64,000 bases of DNA from Actinoplanes cyaneus. Its GTDB lineage: Bacteria > Actinomycetota > Actinomycetes > Mycobacteriales > Micromonosporaceae. Under the pieces are notes generated by a model. That model saw nothing but the letters and a program-made list of their open reading frames with translations, made no database searches and was not told the origin of the DNA. Each line of letters opens with the position of its first letter. The stretch's first letter is position 1. Positions 1-8,238 of this stretch are shown here, in pieces. The position numbers were made by a program, and so were the translations under genes. Location: the NCBI RefSeq assembly GCF_016862095.1, contig NZ_BOMH01000016.1:62001-126000 (forward strand), in the 5' to 3' direction.

Positions 1-1
1 C

Positions 2-550
2 CACGTGCTGGCCACCGCCAACCCGATCGAGTACGAGGGCACCTACCCCCTGCCCGAGGCCCAGCTCGACCGCTTCATGCTCCGCGTGTCGTTCGGTTAC
101 CCGACCGCGGAGGAGGAGTGGGAGGTGATGCGCCGCCGGATGTCGCGCCGGCAGGAGGAGTCCCAGATCGCCCCGGTCGTCGACGCCCGCACGCTGCAGG
201 TCATGCAGGCCGCGCTGGAGTCGGTGACGGTCGAGGACTCGATCGGCCGCTACATCGTGTCGCTGGCCGCCGCCACCCGCGAGCACAACGCGGTGCTGGT
301 CGGCTCGTCGCCACGTGGCTCGCTCGCGCTGCTGCTCCTGGCCCGCGCCCGCGCCGCGATGGCCGGGCGGGACTACGTCGTGCCCGAGGACGTCAAGGAC
401 GTCGCCGTGCCGGCACTGGCTCACCGGATCACGCTGCGCCCGGAGATGTGGCTGCGCCAGGTCAACCCGGCGTTCGTGGTGCAGGAGGTGCTCAGCGCGG
501 TGCCGGCCCCGGCCAGCGGGGCGCTTCCGACGTACGCGCGGCATGACTGA
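2..550 (+). CDS. MoxR-family AAA+ ATPase, C-terminal part (5' end outside window)
   Basis: This is the last 182 residues of a MoxR-type AAA+ ATPase, a chaperone-like ATPase that usually matures protein complexes together with a DUF58 partner. The visible part starts inside the ATPase core: the residues ATANP and the stretch around [12 protein letters not shown] are the sensor-1 and arginine-finger region typical of MoxR. The rest is the helical lid domain, with the conserved [11 protein letters not shown] and [12 protein letters not shown] segments. Walker A and B lie upstream of the window. The stop codon overlaps the start of the next gene (ATG at 543), so the two are translationally coupled. 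Family assignment is firm; the substrate is unknown. Confidence 0.93.
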   Translation, partial: HVLATANPIEYEGTYPLPEAQLDRFMLRVSFGYPTAEEEWEVMRRRMSRRQEESQIAPVVDARTLQVMQAALESVTVEDSIGRYIVSLAAATREHNAVLVGSSPRGSLALLLLARARAAMAGRDYVVPEDVKDVAVPALAHRITLRPEMWLRQVNPAFVVQEVLSAVPAPASGALPTYARHD

Positions 551-1847
551 ACCGGCCGCTCCGAGCTGGGCGCCGACCCGTGCGCTCGGCCGTTCGGTGC
601 TGCTCACCGGGCTGTTGTTGCTGCTCGGGGTGGCGCTGGGACGGGTCGACCTGGTGCTGCTGGCCGCGCCGTTCGCGATCGGGGCGGCGCTGCATCTGCG
701 GCGGCGGCCGGAGTCGGTGCCCGAGGTGACGATCACGGCCGACGAGACGTACCTGGTCGAGGGCGGGGCGGTGCAGGCGGGGCTGACCGTCGCCAACCCC
801 GACGCGCTCGGGTACGACCTGGTCGTCGTCCGTACCAAGACGTCTCCCTGGCTGCGCCTGGAACACTCGGACCGCCCGTTCGCGATCACCGTCCCGTCCG
901 ACGGCTGGGCCGCGATCGACCTGCCGGGCGAGGCGCTGCGCTGGGGCCGGCAGGACGTCGGGCCGGCCGCGGCCCGTGCCGCTGCCTGCGGTGGGCTGCT
1001 CGCCAGCCGCCCGGTCGTCACCCCGGCCCGCGGCGTCCGCGTCTACCCGACGACCGAGCCGTTCAAGGCCACCGAGGCGATGCCGGCCGCGGCCGGTCTC
1101 GTCGGCGCGCACCGCTCGCGGCGGCTGGGCGAGGGCGGTGAGCTGGCCGGCGTGCGCCAGTTCGCTCCTGGCGACCGGCTGCGCCGCATCGACTGGCGGG
1201 TGTCGCTGCGCACCCGCGACCTGCACGTGGCGTCCACCCTCTCGGACCGCGACGCCGAGGTGCTGCTCCTGCTCGATCTGCTCGGCGAGGTGGGCCGTTC
1301 CGGCGGTGTCCGCGGCAGCGCGTCGGTGCTGGACACCACGGTTCGCGCCGCCGCCGCGGTCGCCGAGCACTACCTGCACCGCGGTGACCGCGTGTCGCTG
1401 CTGGAGTACGGTGCGACCGCCCGCCGGCTGCGCGCCGCGTCCGGCCGCCGGCAGTACCTGACCGTTCTGGAGTGGCTGCTCGACGTGCGCGCCGACCCGG
1501 TCGAGGAGGACTACGAGCCGGCCCTCGGTGCCCACCACATCTCGACGTCCGCGCTGGTCGTGGTGCTCACCCCGCTGGTCGACCCGCGCGCCGCCGACAT
1601 GCTGGCCCAGCTCACCCAGGCCGGCCGTTTCGTCGTCGCGGTCGACACGTTGCCCGAGGAGACCGCCCCGCCGGTCCGCAACCAGTGGACCCCGTTCGCC
1701 ACCCGGCTGTGGCGCATCGAGCGGGAGAACGTGCTCGGCCGGCTCCGCGAGCACGGTGTGCCGGTGGTCACCTGGGCCGGCGCCGGCAGTCTCGACCTGG
1801 TGCTGCGCGACGTGGCCCGGATGGCCGCCGCGCCGAGGGGGCGCTGA
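543..1847 (+). CDS. DUF58 domain-containing protein, partner of MoxR
   Basis: The protein has 434 residues. Two hydrophobic segments near the N-terminus (about residues 17-50) should anchor it in the membrane. The DUF58 signature is clear in the middle: a [24 protein letters not shown] motif, followed by a von Willebrand A-like fold ([12 protein letters not shown]; later [11 protein letters not shown]). DUF58 proteins sit beside MoxR ATPases and are thought to assist assembly or maturation of periplasmic or surface complexes. The ATG at 543 overlaps the MoxR stop, and this is the start chosen; the open frame runs further upstream, but that part lies inside moxR. The downstream membrane gene starts one base after this stop, completing a three-gene unit. 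Confidence 0.92.
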   Translation: MTEPAAPSWAPTRALGRSVLLTGLLLLLGVALGRVDLVLLAAPFAIGAALHLRRRPESVPEVTITADETYLVEGGAVQAGLTVANPDALGYDLVVVRTKTSPWLRLEHSDRPFAITVPSDGWAAIDLPGEALRWGRQDVGPAAARAAACGGLLASRPVVTPARGVRVYPTTEPFKATEAMPAAAGLVGAHRSRRLGEGGELAGVRQFAPGDRLRRIDWRVSLRTRDLHVASTLSDRDAEVLLLLDLLGEVGRSGGVRGSASVLDTTVRAAAAVAEHYLHRGDRVSLLEYGATARRLRAASGRRQYLTVLEWLLDVRADPVEEDYEPALGAHHISTSALVVVLTPLVDPRAADMLAQLTQAGRFVVAVDTLPEETAPPVRNQWTPFATRLWRIERENVLGRLREHGVPVVTWAGAGSLDLVLRDVARMAAAPRGR

Positions 1848-1848
1848 C

Positions 1849-2412
1849 GTGCTGACCGGTCTGCTCCGGCGACTGAGCCGGATTCCCACCGTGGTGCGGC
1901 GGGCCACCGTCGTGCCGGTGACGGTGCGCTGCGGCATCGCGCTCGCCGGGGTGCTCGCGATGACGGTCGCCTGGCCGACCGCCTTGCTGGCCAGCCAGTT
2001 CGTCGTGCCGCTGCTGGTGATCGCGGTGTGGCCGGCGTTCGCGCCGCGGGGCCGGGGCGCCACGTTCGCCGCGCTGATCGCGGTGGCCGGCTGGATCGTC
2101 GACACCGCCGGTTACGACTCGCGGATCGCCCTGTGGCGGGTGGTCTCGCTGGCCACCCTGCTCTACCTGGGTCACACGCTCACCGCGCTGGCGGCGGTCC
2201 TGCCCTACGACGCCGTGGTGAATCTCGACGTGCCGGGGTTGTGGATCGGGCGGGCGCTGATCGTCGTGCTGATTTCCGCCGTGTTGACAGTGCTCGCTCT
2301 GGGCCTTACCGAGGACCTTGGTGGCGACGCGTTCCAATTGGCCACATTGGCGGGATTGGCTGCTGCGACGGGAGTGACGGTAATTCTCGTACGCCTTACC
2401 AGGCGAACCTGA
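1849..2412 (+). CDS. small membrane protein of the MoxR-DUF58 operon
   Basis: A 187-residue protein starting at GTG 1849, one base after the DUF58 stop. It has a basic N-terminus (LLRRLSRIP..VRRATVVPV) and about five hydrophobic segments (roughly residues 24-45, 47-63, 68-86, 98-117 and 134-185), so it is an integral membrane protein. I recognise no catalytic motif. Its position as third gene after MoxR and DUF58 is common in actinobacteria, which suggests it belongs to the same membrane complex (inference from context only). Confidence 0.8.
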   Translation: MLTGLLRRLSRIPTVVRRATVVPVTVRCGIALAGVLAMTVAWPTALLASQFVVPLLVIAVWPAFAPRGRGATFAALIAVAGWIVDTAGYDSRIALWRVVSLATLLYLGHTLTALAAVLPYDAVVNLDVPGLWIGRALIVVLISAVLTVLALGLTEDLGGDAFQLATLAGLAAATGVTVILVRLTRRT

Positions 2413-2510
2413 ATTTCGGGCTGTTTATGTGTCCTTCGACACTTGACTTTCAAGGTTGCGATGGTCACAGAACGACGCATGAACTGTCGGTCGCGCGCGA
2501 GAATAGGAGC

Positions 2511-3884
2511 GTGAATCCGCCGCGCATAGTCGTCGTAGGAGCTGGCCACGTCGGGCTGTACACGGCCCTTCGCCTCTCCAAGAAGCTGAACCGGAACCAC
2601 GCCGAGGTCGTTGTCATCGACCCCGTGCCGCACATGACCTATCAGCCGTTCTTGCCCGAGGCAGCGGCCGGTAACATCTCGCCGCGCCACGCCGTCGTGC
2701 CGCTGCGCCGTGAGCTGAAGAAGTGCCGCATCGTCTCCGGTGAGGTCACCAAGGTCGAGCACGCCAGCAAGACCGTGACCATCCAGCCGATCGACGGCCC
2801 CTCCTACGAGATGGCCTACGACCACATCGTCGTGGCGCCCGGCTCCGTCTCGCGGACTCTCCCGATCCCCGGCCTGAGCGACATCGGCATCGGTCTCAAG
2901 ACCATCGGTGAGGCCATCTACCTGCGCAATCACATCCTCGACCGGCTCGACGTCGCCGCCGTGACGCCGGACCCGGAGGTGCGCAAGGCCTCGCTGAACT
3001 TCGTCTTCGTCGGTGGTGGCTTCGCCGGCATCGAGGCGCTCGCCGAGATGCAGGACGTGGTCGCCGACGCCTTGAAGTACTACCCGGAGCTGGACCCGAA
3101 GGAGGTCCACTTCATCCTGGTCGAGGCGACCAACCGGATCCTGCCCGAGGTCGGGCCGGAGATGGGCGCCTACGCTGCCCGTCAGCTCGCCGCCCGCGGC
3201 ATCGACCTGCGCCTCGACACGTTCCTGAACTCGTGCGTCGACGGCCAGATCGAGCTCTCCGACGGTGACTCGTTCCGCGCCGAGACCCTGGTCTGGACGG
3301 CCGGCGTCAAGCCGTCGCCGATGCTGCAGCAGACCGACCTGCCGCTCGGCCCGCGCGGACACGTCAACTGCCTGCCCACCCTGCAGGTCGCCACGCTCGA
3401 GGGCGAGGTGCTCGAGGGTGCCTGGGCCGCCGGTGACTGCGCGCAGGTCCCCGACCTGACCAACCCGGGTGGCTGGTGCTCGCCGAGCGCCCAGCACGCG
3501 GTGCGGCAGGCCAAGGTGCTCGCCGACAACATCGCGCAGGTCGTCCGGGGCGGTGCCCCCACGGAATACCGGCACAAGCACGTCGGCGGCGTCGCCGGCC
3601 TGGGCCTCAACAAGGGTGTCGCGCACGTCTACGGCATCAAGGTCAAGGGTTACCCGGCCTGGCTGATGCACCGCTTCTACCACGTGAGCCGGATCCCGTC
3701 GTTCAACCGCAAGGTGCGGGTGCTCGCCGACTGGGTGCTGGCCTTCTTCCTCAAGCGGGAGACCGTGGCGCTCGGCCAGCTGCACCGCCCGCGCGAGGAG
3801 TTCCTCGAGGTGACCCCGCCGGTCGCGCCGAAGCCGAAGGCCGAGGAGAAGACCGGGGACAAGGTCGCCTCCGGCTCCCGCTAG
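2511..3884 (+). CDS. ndh: type II NADH dehydrogenase (NDH-2), non-proton-pumping
   Basis: A 457-residue flavoprotein that oxidises NADH and reduces menaquinone at the inner membrane face without pumping protons. The FAD-binding Rossmann motif VVVGAGHVGLYTA is at residues 6-18; the second dinucleotide motif FVFVGGGFAGIEA (about 165-177) binds NADH. AAGDCAQVPDLT (about 310) is the conserved FAD-contacting segment. A hydrophobic and basic C-terminal region (WLMHRFYHVSRIP, VLADWVLAFFLKRE) fits the amphipathic membrane anchor of NDH-2. A Lys/Pro-rich tail follows. GTG 2511 was chosen because AGGAG lies just upstream and the NPPRIVVVG start matches the family; the open frame further upstream covers the preceding membrane gene. 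It stands alone ahead of the tRNA. Confidence 0.95.
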   Translation: MNPPRIVVVGAGHVGLYTALRLSKKLNRNHAEVVVIDPVPHMTYQPFLPEAAAGNISPRHAVVPLRRELKKCRIVSGEVTKVEHASKTVTIQPIDGPSYEMAYDHIVVAPGSVSRTLPIPGLSDIGIGLKTIGEAIYLRNHILDRLDVAAVTPDPEVRKASLNFVFVGGGFAGIEALAEMQDVVADALKYYPELDPKEVHFILVEATNRILPEVGPEMGAYAARQLAARGIDLRLDTFLNSCVDGQIELSDGDSFRAETLVWTAGVKPSPMLQQTDLPLGPRGHVNCLPTLQVATLEGEVLEGAWAAGDCAQVPDLTNPGGWCSPSAQHAVRQAKVLADNIAQVVRGGAPTEYRHKHVGGVAGLGLNKGVAHVYGIKVKGYPAWLMHRFYHVSRIPSFNRKVRVLADWVLAFFLKRETVALGQLHRPREEFLEVTPPVAPKPKAEEKTGDKVASGSR

Positions 3885-3939
3885 GCGGTAAGGCCGCTCC
3901 CCGCTCCCGGGCGGCACCAGCTACGGTGTTCGCAGGCCC

Positions 3940-4022
3940 GCCCGGGTGGTGGAATGGCAGACACGGCCGCCTTAAAAGCGGCTGCCCTAACAGGCGTGCG
4001 GGTTCGAGACCCGCCCCGGGCA
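3940..4022 (+). tRNA. tRNA-Leu (anticodon UAA)
   Basis: An 83-nt cloverleaf. The acceptor stem pairs GCCCGGG (3940-3946) with CCCGGGC (4015-4021), discriminator A at 4022. The anticodon arm is GCCGC-CTTAAAA-GCGGC, giving anticodon TAA. A long variable arm marks a class II tRNA, and the T arm is GCGGG-TTCGAGA-CCCGC. The 3' CCA is not encoded. A T-rich hairpin follows directly. Confidence 0.97.
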
Positions 4023-4034
4023 CACATAACGAAG

Positions 4035-4070
4035 CGGTCGCGACTCTCCGTCGCGGCCGTTTCGTCTTTT
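4035..4070 (+). terminator. terminator after tRNA-Leu
   Basis: Stem CGGTCGCGA (4035-4043) pairs with TCGCGGCCG (4051-4059) with one G-T pair, followed by a T-rich run (TTTCGTCTTTT). This is one of the few T-tailed terminators in the window. Confidence 0.75.
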
Positions 4071-4233
4071 GGTCGTTTTGTCGGGCTCGGTTACCACTCC
4101 TCCCTGGTAGGAACCCATGACGGATGTCATTTTCAGCCTGCTCACAGCTTCGGGGAGCGGCACTTCGGGCGCGTAGCGCTTACCCTGGAACGACAGGCAT
4201 TGTTGTGCCGATCCTCAAGGGAGGCTGGACACA

Positions 4234-5067
4234 GTGAAGACTTCTAACCCGGTGCTCTCGCGCCTCGGCCAGGCGGCCGAGCGGGAGCGTACGTCCGGGT
4301 ACGGGCCGTACGGGCCGGCCGGCGCGGGTTACGGTCAGCCGGGCTACGGGCAGCCGTACCCGACCGCTGAGGGTTACCCCGCTGCCCCGCCCGCTGTGCA
4401 GCCCATGACCGTCGACGACGTCGTCGTCAAAACCGTCACCGTGCTCGGCATCACCGGCATCTCCGCGATCGCCGCGTGGAACCTCATTCCGTTCGACCTG
4501 ACCCTGGCCGCCTGGATCGGCGCTGCGGTCGTCGGCCTCGTGCTCGGCCTGGTCATCTCGTTCATGCGGATCGCCAGCCCGCCGCTCGTCATCGCCTACG
4601 CGGTGGTCGAGGGTGTGTTCGTCGGCATGATCAGCAAGACGTACGAGAACGTCCTCGGCTTCGACGGCATCGTCCTGCAGGCGGTGGTCGCCACCTTCGG
4701 CGTCTTCTTCCTGATGGCCGGGCTCTACCGGGCCCGCGTCATCCGCGCCACCCCGAAGTTCCAGCGCATCATGATCTCGGTGATGGCCGGCCTCTTCGGC
4801 GTCATGCTGATCAACTTCGTGCTGGCGCTGTTCGACGTCAACACCGGGCTGCGCGACAACGGACCGCTCGGCTACATCTTCAGCCTGGTCTGCATCGTCG
4901 TGGCCTCGCTCAGCTTCATCCTCAACTTCAACGAGATCGAGGAAGGCGTCCGCGCCGGCCTCCCCCGGAAGTATTCGTGGACGGCCGCGTTCGGCATCCT
5001 GGTCGGCCTGGTCTGGCTCTACATCGAGATCCTGCGCCTGCTCAGCTATCTGCAGGGCGACGACTGA
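4234..5067 (+). CDS. Bax inhibitor-1/YccA family membrane protein
   Basis: A 277-residue integral membrane protein. The first 55 residues are Gly/Pro/Tyr-rich with GYGQP-type repeats and look disordered and cytosolic. They are followed by seven hydrophobic segments (from about residue 67 to 270). The pattern, including SPPLVIAYAVVEGVFVGMIS, TPKFQRIM and NEIEEG, is that of the actinobacterial Bax inhibitor-1 (TMBIM/YccA) family, implicated in Ca2+ or proton leak and in modulating membrane proteases. GTG 4234 is preceded by AAGGGAGG (4217-4224) at good spacing. It is monocistronic: tRNA terminator upstream, repeat-rich non-coding DNA downstream. Confidence 0.9.
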   Translation: MKTSNPVLSRLGQAAERERTSGYGPYGPAGAGYGQPGYGQPYPTAEGYPAAPPAVQPMTVDDVVVKTVTVLGITGISAIAAWNLIPFDLTLAAWIGAAVVGLVLGLVISFMRIASPPLVIAYAVVEGVFVGMISKTYENVLGFDGIVLQAVVATFGVFFLMAGLYRARVIRATPKFQRIMISVMAGLFGVMLINFVLALFDVNTGLRDNGPLGYIFSLVCIVVASLSFILNFNEIEEGVRAGLPRKYSWTAAFGILVGLVWLYIEILRLLSYLQGDD

Positions 5068-5083
5068 CGGTCAAGCCGCACAG

Positions 5084-5261
5084 GCAGGGGCCATCGCGAT
5101 GACTCGTCGCTTTGTGGCCTCTGCTCCGCGACCTGCAGGGCGGTGACCGGCGGTTCGCCGGTCACGTCCGCACCCGCAACGCTCGGCCCGACTCCCCGCG
5201 GACCGGGCGTTGCCCCCCGCTTCACCTCAACGCCCGGCCCGCACCCGCGGTCCGGGCGTTG
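5084..5261. repeat. cluster of four inverted repeats in the gene-free stretch 5068-5931
   Basis: Four stems follow the Bax-inhibitor gene. The first is GCAGGGGCCA (5084-5093) with TGGCCTCTGC (5115-5124). The second is a perfect 10-bp stem with a 3-nt loop, GTGACCGGCG (5143-5152) with CGCCGGTCAC (5156-5165). The third and fourth are similar hairpins in tandem: CAACGCTCGG/CCGGGCGTTG (5177-5186/5203-5212) and CAACGCCCGG/CCGGGCGTTG (5228-5237/5252-5261). The first two may end the upstream transcript. No gene is supported anywhere between 5068 and 5931; the open frames there lack ribosome sites and family resemblance. Confidence 0.65.
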
Positions 5262-5398
5262 CCCTTTCCCGGCCACACCCAGCGGTCCGAGCACCCCCGC
5301 CACCGCCGGCAAGCGGAACGCCGCTGTCGCTCCCGCATCCGCGCTCAGCAACACCTCATGCGTTTTCTGGGACCAGTCGAAGATCAACCCCAAGATCA

Positions 5399-5508
5399 GG
5401 ATCAAGATCCGCATGTCCTGACTTCGCTGTGGTCCGGGCCGCCGCTCCCGCGGGGACCCTTGCGGGCTTCGCAGGCCGCTGGCGCGGCCAAAACGCAAAC
5501 CCCTCCAG
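5399..5508. repeat. dispersed intergenic repeat, copy 1
   Basis: This block aligns without gaps to 14156-14265. GGATCAAGATC (5399-5409) and the 19-mer CGCTCCCGCGGGGACCCTT (5443-5461) are identical and sit 44 nt apart in both copies. The next 33 nt match at 26 positions, ending in CCAAAAC. It looks like a non-coding dispersed element. Confidence 0.7.
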
Positions 5509-5560
5509 GGCGGCCTCCGTGGCGGGTCAAGCTCACCCCAAACCCCCGTGCCACCGCCCC

Positions 5561-5850
5561 GGCTGGTGCTCACGGTCGTTGTCGATCTCCACGGCAGCCC
5601 TCAGCGCCAGCCGAGGCGCGACGGCTGGCGCTGAGGAGTGTGACAGCGAGCGGAAGCACCTCTGGCATCCAGCCGAGCGGGGCTGGCTGGTGCCCAAGGG
5701 TGTATCAGCGGGCGGAAGCACCTCTGGGGGCCAGCTGAAGTGCTTGGCAGCTGGCGGCGGGCTAGCGGTGAAGTGGGCTGGTGCTCAGGTGTGTATCAGC
5801 GGGCGGAAGCACCCCTGAGGGCCAGCTGAAGTGCTGGCGGCTGACGGCGG
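5561..5850. repeat. hairpin and direct-repeat array (GGCTGGTGCTCA family), copy 1
   Basis: GGCTGGTGCTCACGG (5561-5575) starts an imperfect hairpin. A perfect 14-bp inverted repeat with an 8-nt loop follows (5600-5613/5622-5635). Then come three imperfect direct repeats beginning TG(TAT)CAGCG(G)GCGGAAGCACC at 5641, 5701 and 5792. GGGCTGGTGCTCAGG recurs at 5775-5789. Both 15-mers reappear at 56.0-56.1 kb. Confidence 0.7.
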
Positions 5851-5931
5851 GGCGGGCTCGGGGCGTACTGCGTGGAGATCGACGACTGCGGTGAGCGCCG
5901 GGCAACGGCATCGATGGTGAAGGATGTTGGG

Positions 5932-6396
5932 GTGGACGCGACGAGGGTGCTGGTGCGGGACGGCGAAGCTGTGTTCGACCGGCTGGTGGAGCTTTTCGAC
6001 GAGTACCGGGTGCACTACGGCGAGGAGGCCGACCCGGCGCGGACAGCGGCGTGGCTCGCGGCTCAGCTCCGGACCGGTCGGCTACGAGCGTCGGTCGCGG
6101 AGCGGGACGGGCGAGGGATCGGGTTCCTGACCAGCGTGGTGATGCCGGCTTCGCTGAGGCTGGGAGAGTTCTGGGCCGTACGCGATGTGTTCGTCCGTCC
6201 GGATTGTCGTCGCAGCGGCGCCGGGCGGGCGCTCGTCGAGCAGGTCCTCGCTGAAGCGCGCGCGGCAGGCGCGGTGCGGGTCTCGCTGCAGACGGAGCCG
6301 GAGAACACGGCCGCGCTGGCCCTGTACCGGTCGATCGGGTTCCGTCCGGTCGAGGGGCTGACCGGTCTCAGCCTGTCCCTGGCCGGTCAACTCTGA
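5932..6396 (+). CDS. GNAT family N-acetyltransferase
   Basis: A 154-residue GNAT acetyltransferase that would transfer an acetyl group from acetyl-CoA to an unknown amine. Motif A, the acetyl-CoA pyrophosphate loop, is visible as VFVRPDCRRSGAGRALV (R-x-x-G-x-G/A type). ENTAALALYRSIGFRPV is motif B at the C-terminus. GTG 5932 was chosen because AAGGA (5920-5924) lies 7 nt upstream and the length suits the family. In-frame alternatives are ATG 5914 and GTG 5872. It is flanked by repeat-rich DNA on both sides; a minisatellite starts at its stop codon. Confidence 0.82.
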   Translation: MDATRVLVRDGEAVFDRLVELFDEYRVHYGEEADPARTAAWLAAQLRTGRLRASVAERDGRGIGFLTSVVMPASLRLGEFWAVRDVFVRPDCRRSGAGRALVEQVLAEARAAGAVRVSLQTEPENTAALALYRSIGFRPVEGLTGLSLSLAGQL

Positions 6397-6397
6397 C

Positions 6398-6537
6398 GGG
6401 CAGACCAGGGCCGGGGCAGACCAGGGCCGGGGCAGGCCAGGGCGGGGCAGGCCAGAGCGGGGCAGACCAGGGCGGGGCAGACCAGGGCGGGGCAGACCAG
6501 AGCAGTTCAGACCAGGGCGGGGCAGACCAGGGCGGGC
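6398..6537. repeat. 15-16-bp minisatellite between convergent genes
   Basis: Nine tandem imperfect copies of GGGGCAGACCAGGGC run from just after the GNAT stop to the stop codon of the convergent gene at 6538. Variation is by single substitutions (AGAGC, AGGCC, AGTTC) and an extra CG in the first copies. Confidence 0.9.
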
Positions 6538-6843
6538 TCAGATTGTTGAGCGGAGGTCGTCCACGACGGCGGTGGCCTGAGCGAGCAAGGCACTGGACGG
6601 GCCGGCGGCCAGGAGATCGTCGGCGACCACCCGCAGCTGATCGGGCAGGACCAGATCGTGGAGGCGGGGCACCTCGCGTGTGGCCCGGCCCTCGGCCTCG
6701 GCGCCGAGCTCGGCCAGGCGCTGGACCACCCCGTACGCCGAATCGGCCTTGGTCCTTCCGCCGGCCGGTGTCGCCCAGCGGGCCTCTTCCCAGTGCCGGA
6801 CCTGGTTGAGGAGCCGGTCGATCGACGCCGCGAAGTCGGACAT
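6538..6843 (-). CDS. conserved hypothetical protein, about 101 aa
   Basis: A small soluble, mostly helical protein that I do not recognise. It begins MSDFAASIDRLLNQVRHWEEARW, then has an acidic helical segment (VVQRLAELGAEAEGRATREVPRL) and ends LAQATAVVDDLRSTI. There is no signal peptide, membrane segment or metal motif. ATG 6843 was preferred to the ATG 21 nt upstream because MSDFAAS is the more natural start; the Shine-Dalgarno signal is weak either way. It lies 72 nt downstream of the thiolase on the same strand and may be co-transcribed. Its 3' end abuts the minisatellite. Confidence 0.7.
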   Translation of the reverse strand: MSDFAASIDRLLNQVRHWEEARWATPAGGRTKADSAYGVVQRLAELGAEAEGRATREVPRLHDLVLPDQLRVVADDLLAAGPSSALLAQATAVVDDLRSTI

Positions 6844-6915
6844 CCGGCGAGCGTACCCCGGCACGGGACGGGCCCGGCGCTCGCCAGGAGCACCGGGCCC
6901 GGAGGGCTGAGCGGG

Positions 6916-8160
6916 TCAGCTGAGACGTTCGATGAGCAGGGCCATGCCCTGGCCGCCGCCGACGCACATGGTCTCGAGGCCGATCGACTTGTCGTGCCAG
7001 TTCAGCGAGTTGATCAGGGTGCCGGTGATCCGGGCGCCGGTCATGCCGAACGGGTGGCCGACCGCGATCGCGCCGCCGTTGACGTTCAGCTTGTCCAGCG
7101 GGATGCCCAGGTCCTTGTACGACGGGATGACCTGCGCCGCGAACGCCTCGTTGATCTCGACCAGGTCGACGTCGTCGATGGTCATGCCGGCCCGCTTCAG
7201 GGCCTGCTTGGACGCCTCGACCGGGCCGAGCCCCATGATCTCCGGCGAGAGGGCGGTGACGCCGGTGGAGATGATCCGGGCGAGCGGGGTGATGCCCAGC
7301 TCGCGCGCCTTCGTGTCGCTCATGATCACGAGCGCCGCGGCGCCGTCGTTGAGCGGGCAGCAGTTGCCGGCGGTGACCCGTCCGTCCGGGCGGAAGACCG
7401 GCTTGAGCTGCGACACCGCCTCCAGGCTGACACCCGAGCGGGGGCCGTCGTCCTTCGACACCACGGTGCCGTCGGGCAACGTCACGGGCGTGATCTCGCG
7501 CTCCCAGAACCCGTTGGCGATGGCCTTCTCGGCGAGGTTCTGCGACCGTACGCCGAATTCGTCCATCTCCTCGCGGGAGACGTTCTTGATCTGCGCCAGG
7601 TTCTCCGCCGTGTAGCCCATCCCGATGTAGATGTCGGGGAGCAGGCCGTCCTCACGCGGGTCGTGCCAGACGCCGGCGTTCTCCGCGGTGGCCTTGGTCC
7701 GGGCCTGCGCGTCGGCGAACGCCGGGTTCTCCCAGCCGCCACCGACCAGCGCCTGCGCGGCCGAGGGCAGGCCGTCGGAGCTGCCCCGGGCGAAGCGGGA
7801 CACCGTCTCCACCCCGGCCGAGACGAAGATGTCGCCCTCGCCGGCCTTGATCGCGTGGAACGCCATCCGGGTCGTCTGGAGCGAGGACGAGCAGTAGCGG
7901 GTGACGGTGGCGCCGGGCAGGCCGTCCAGCCCGAGCTTGGTGGCGACCACGCGGGCCATGTTGAAACCCTGCTCACCGCCGGGCAGGCCACATCCGAGGT
8001 AGAGATCCTCGATGAGGGTGCGGTCGAGCTCGGGCACCTTGTTGAGCGCGGCGTCGACGATGGTGGCGGTGAGGTCGTCGGGGCGCAGTTCCTTCAGCGA
8101 GCCCTTGTGGGCGCGGCCGATCGGGGAGCGGGCAGTGGCGACGATGACAGCTTCCGGCAT
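6916..8160 (-). CDS. thiolase (acetyl-CoA C-acyltransferase)
   Basis: A 414-residue thiolase of fatty-acid or polyketide-unit metabolism, which cleaves 3-ketoacyl-CoA or condenses two acyl-CoA units. The nucleophilic cysteine is C90 in RYCSSSLQT. The other active-site blocks are NEAFAAQ, GGAIAVGHPFGMTGAR (catalytic His) and the C-terminal TMCVGGGQGMA (second Cys). The length is normal for the family. It heads a block whose order matches M. tuberculosis Rv1074c (fadA3) onward, so a fadA3-like role is likely; the chain-length specificity cannot be read from the sequence. Confidence 0.93.
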   Translation of the reverse strand: MPEAVIVATARSPIGRAHKGSLKELRPDDLTATIVDAALNKVPELDRTLIEDLYLGCGLPGGEQGFNMARVVATKLGLDGLPGATVTRYCSSSLQTTRMAFHAIKAGEGDIFVSAGVETVSRFARGSSDGLPSAAQALVGGGWENPAFADAQARTKATAENAGVWHDPREDGLLPDIYIGMGYTAENLAQIKNVSREEMDEFGVRSQNLAEKAIANGFWEREITPVTLPDGTVVSKDDGPRSGVSLEAVSQLKPVFRPDGRVTAGNCCPLNDGAAALVIMSDTKARELGITPLARIISTGVTALSPEIMGLGPVEASKQALKRAGMTIDDVDLVEINEAFAAQVIPSYKDLGIPLDKLNVNGGAIAVGHPFGMTGARITGTLINSLNWHDKSIGLETMCVGGGQGMALLIERLS

Positions 8161-8238
8161 ACGACCAGTTTACTCATCGGTAACATGGTCGGAAGTGTGG
8201 ATTTGTCACACGCTGTTCAGCACCGGCCACGCCGCGAG

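Noticed and set aside
5046..5573. 175-codon minus-strand frame in the repeat-rich stretch
   Set aside because: It runs across several inverted repeats and has no ribosome site or family resemblance. It and the frame at 13695-14372 share a short peptide only because both cover the dispersed DNA element.
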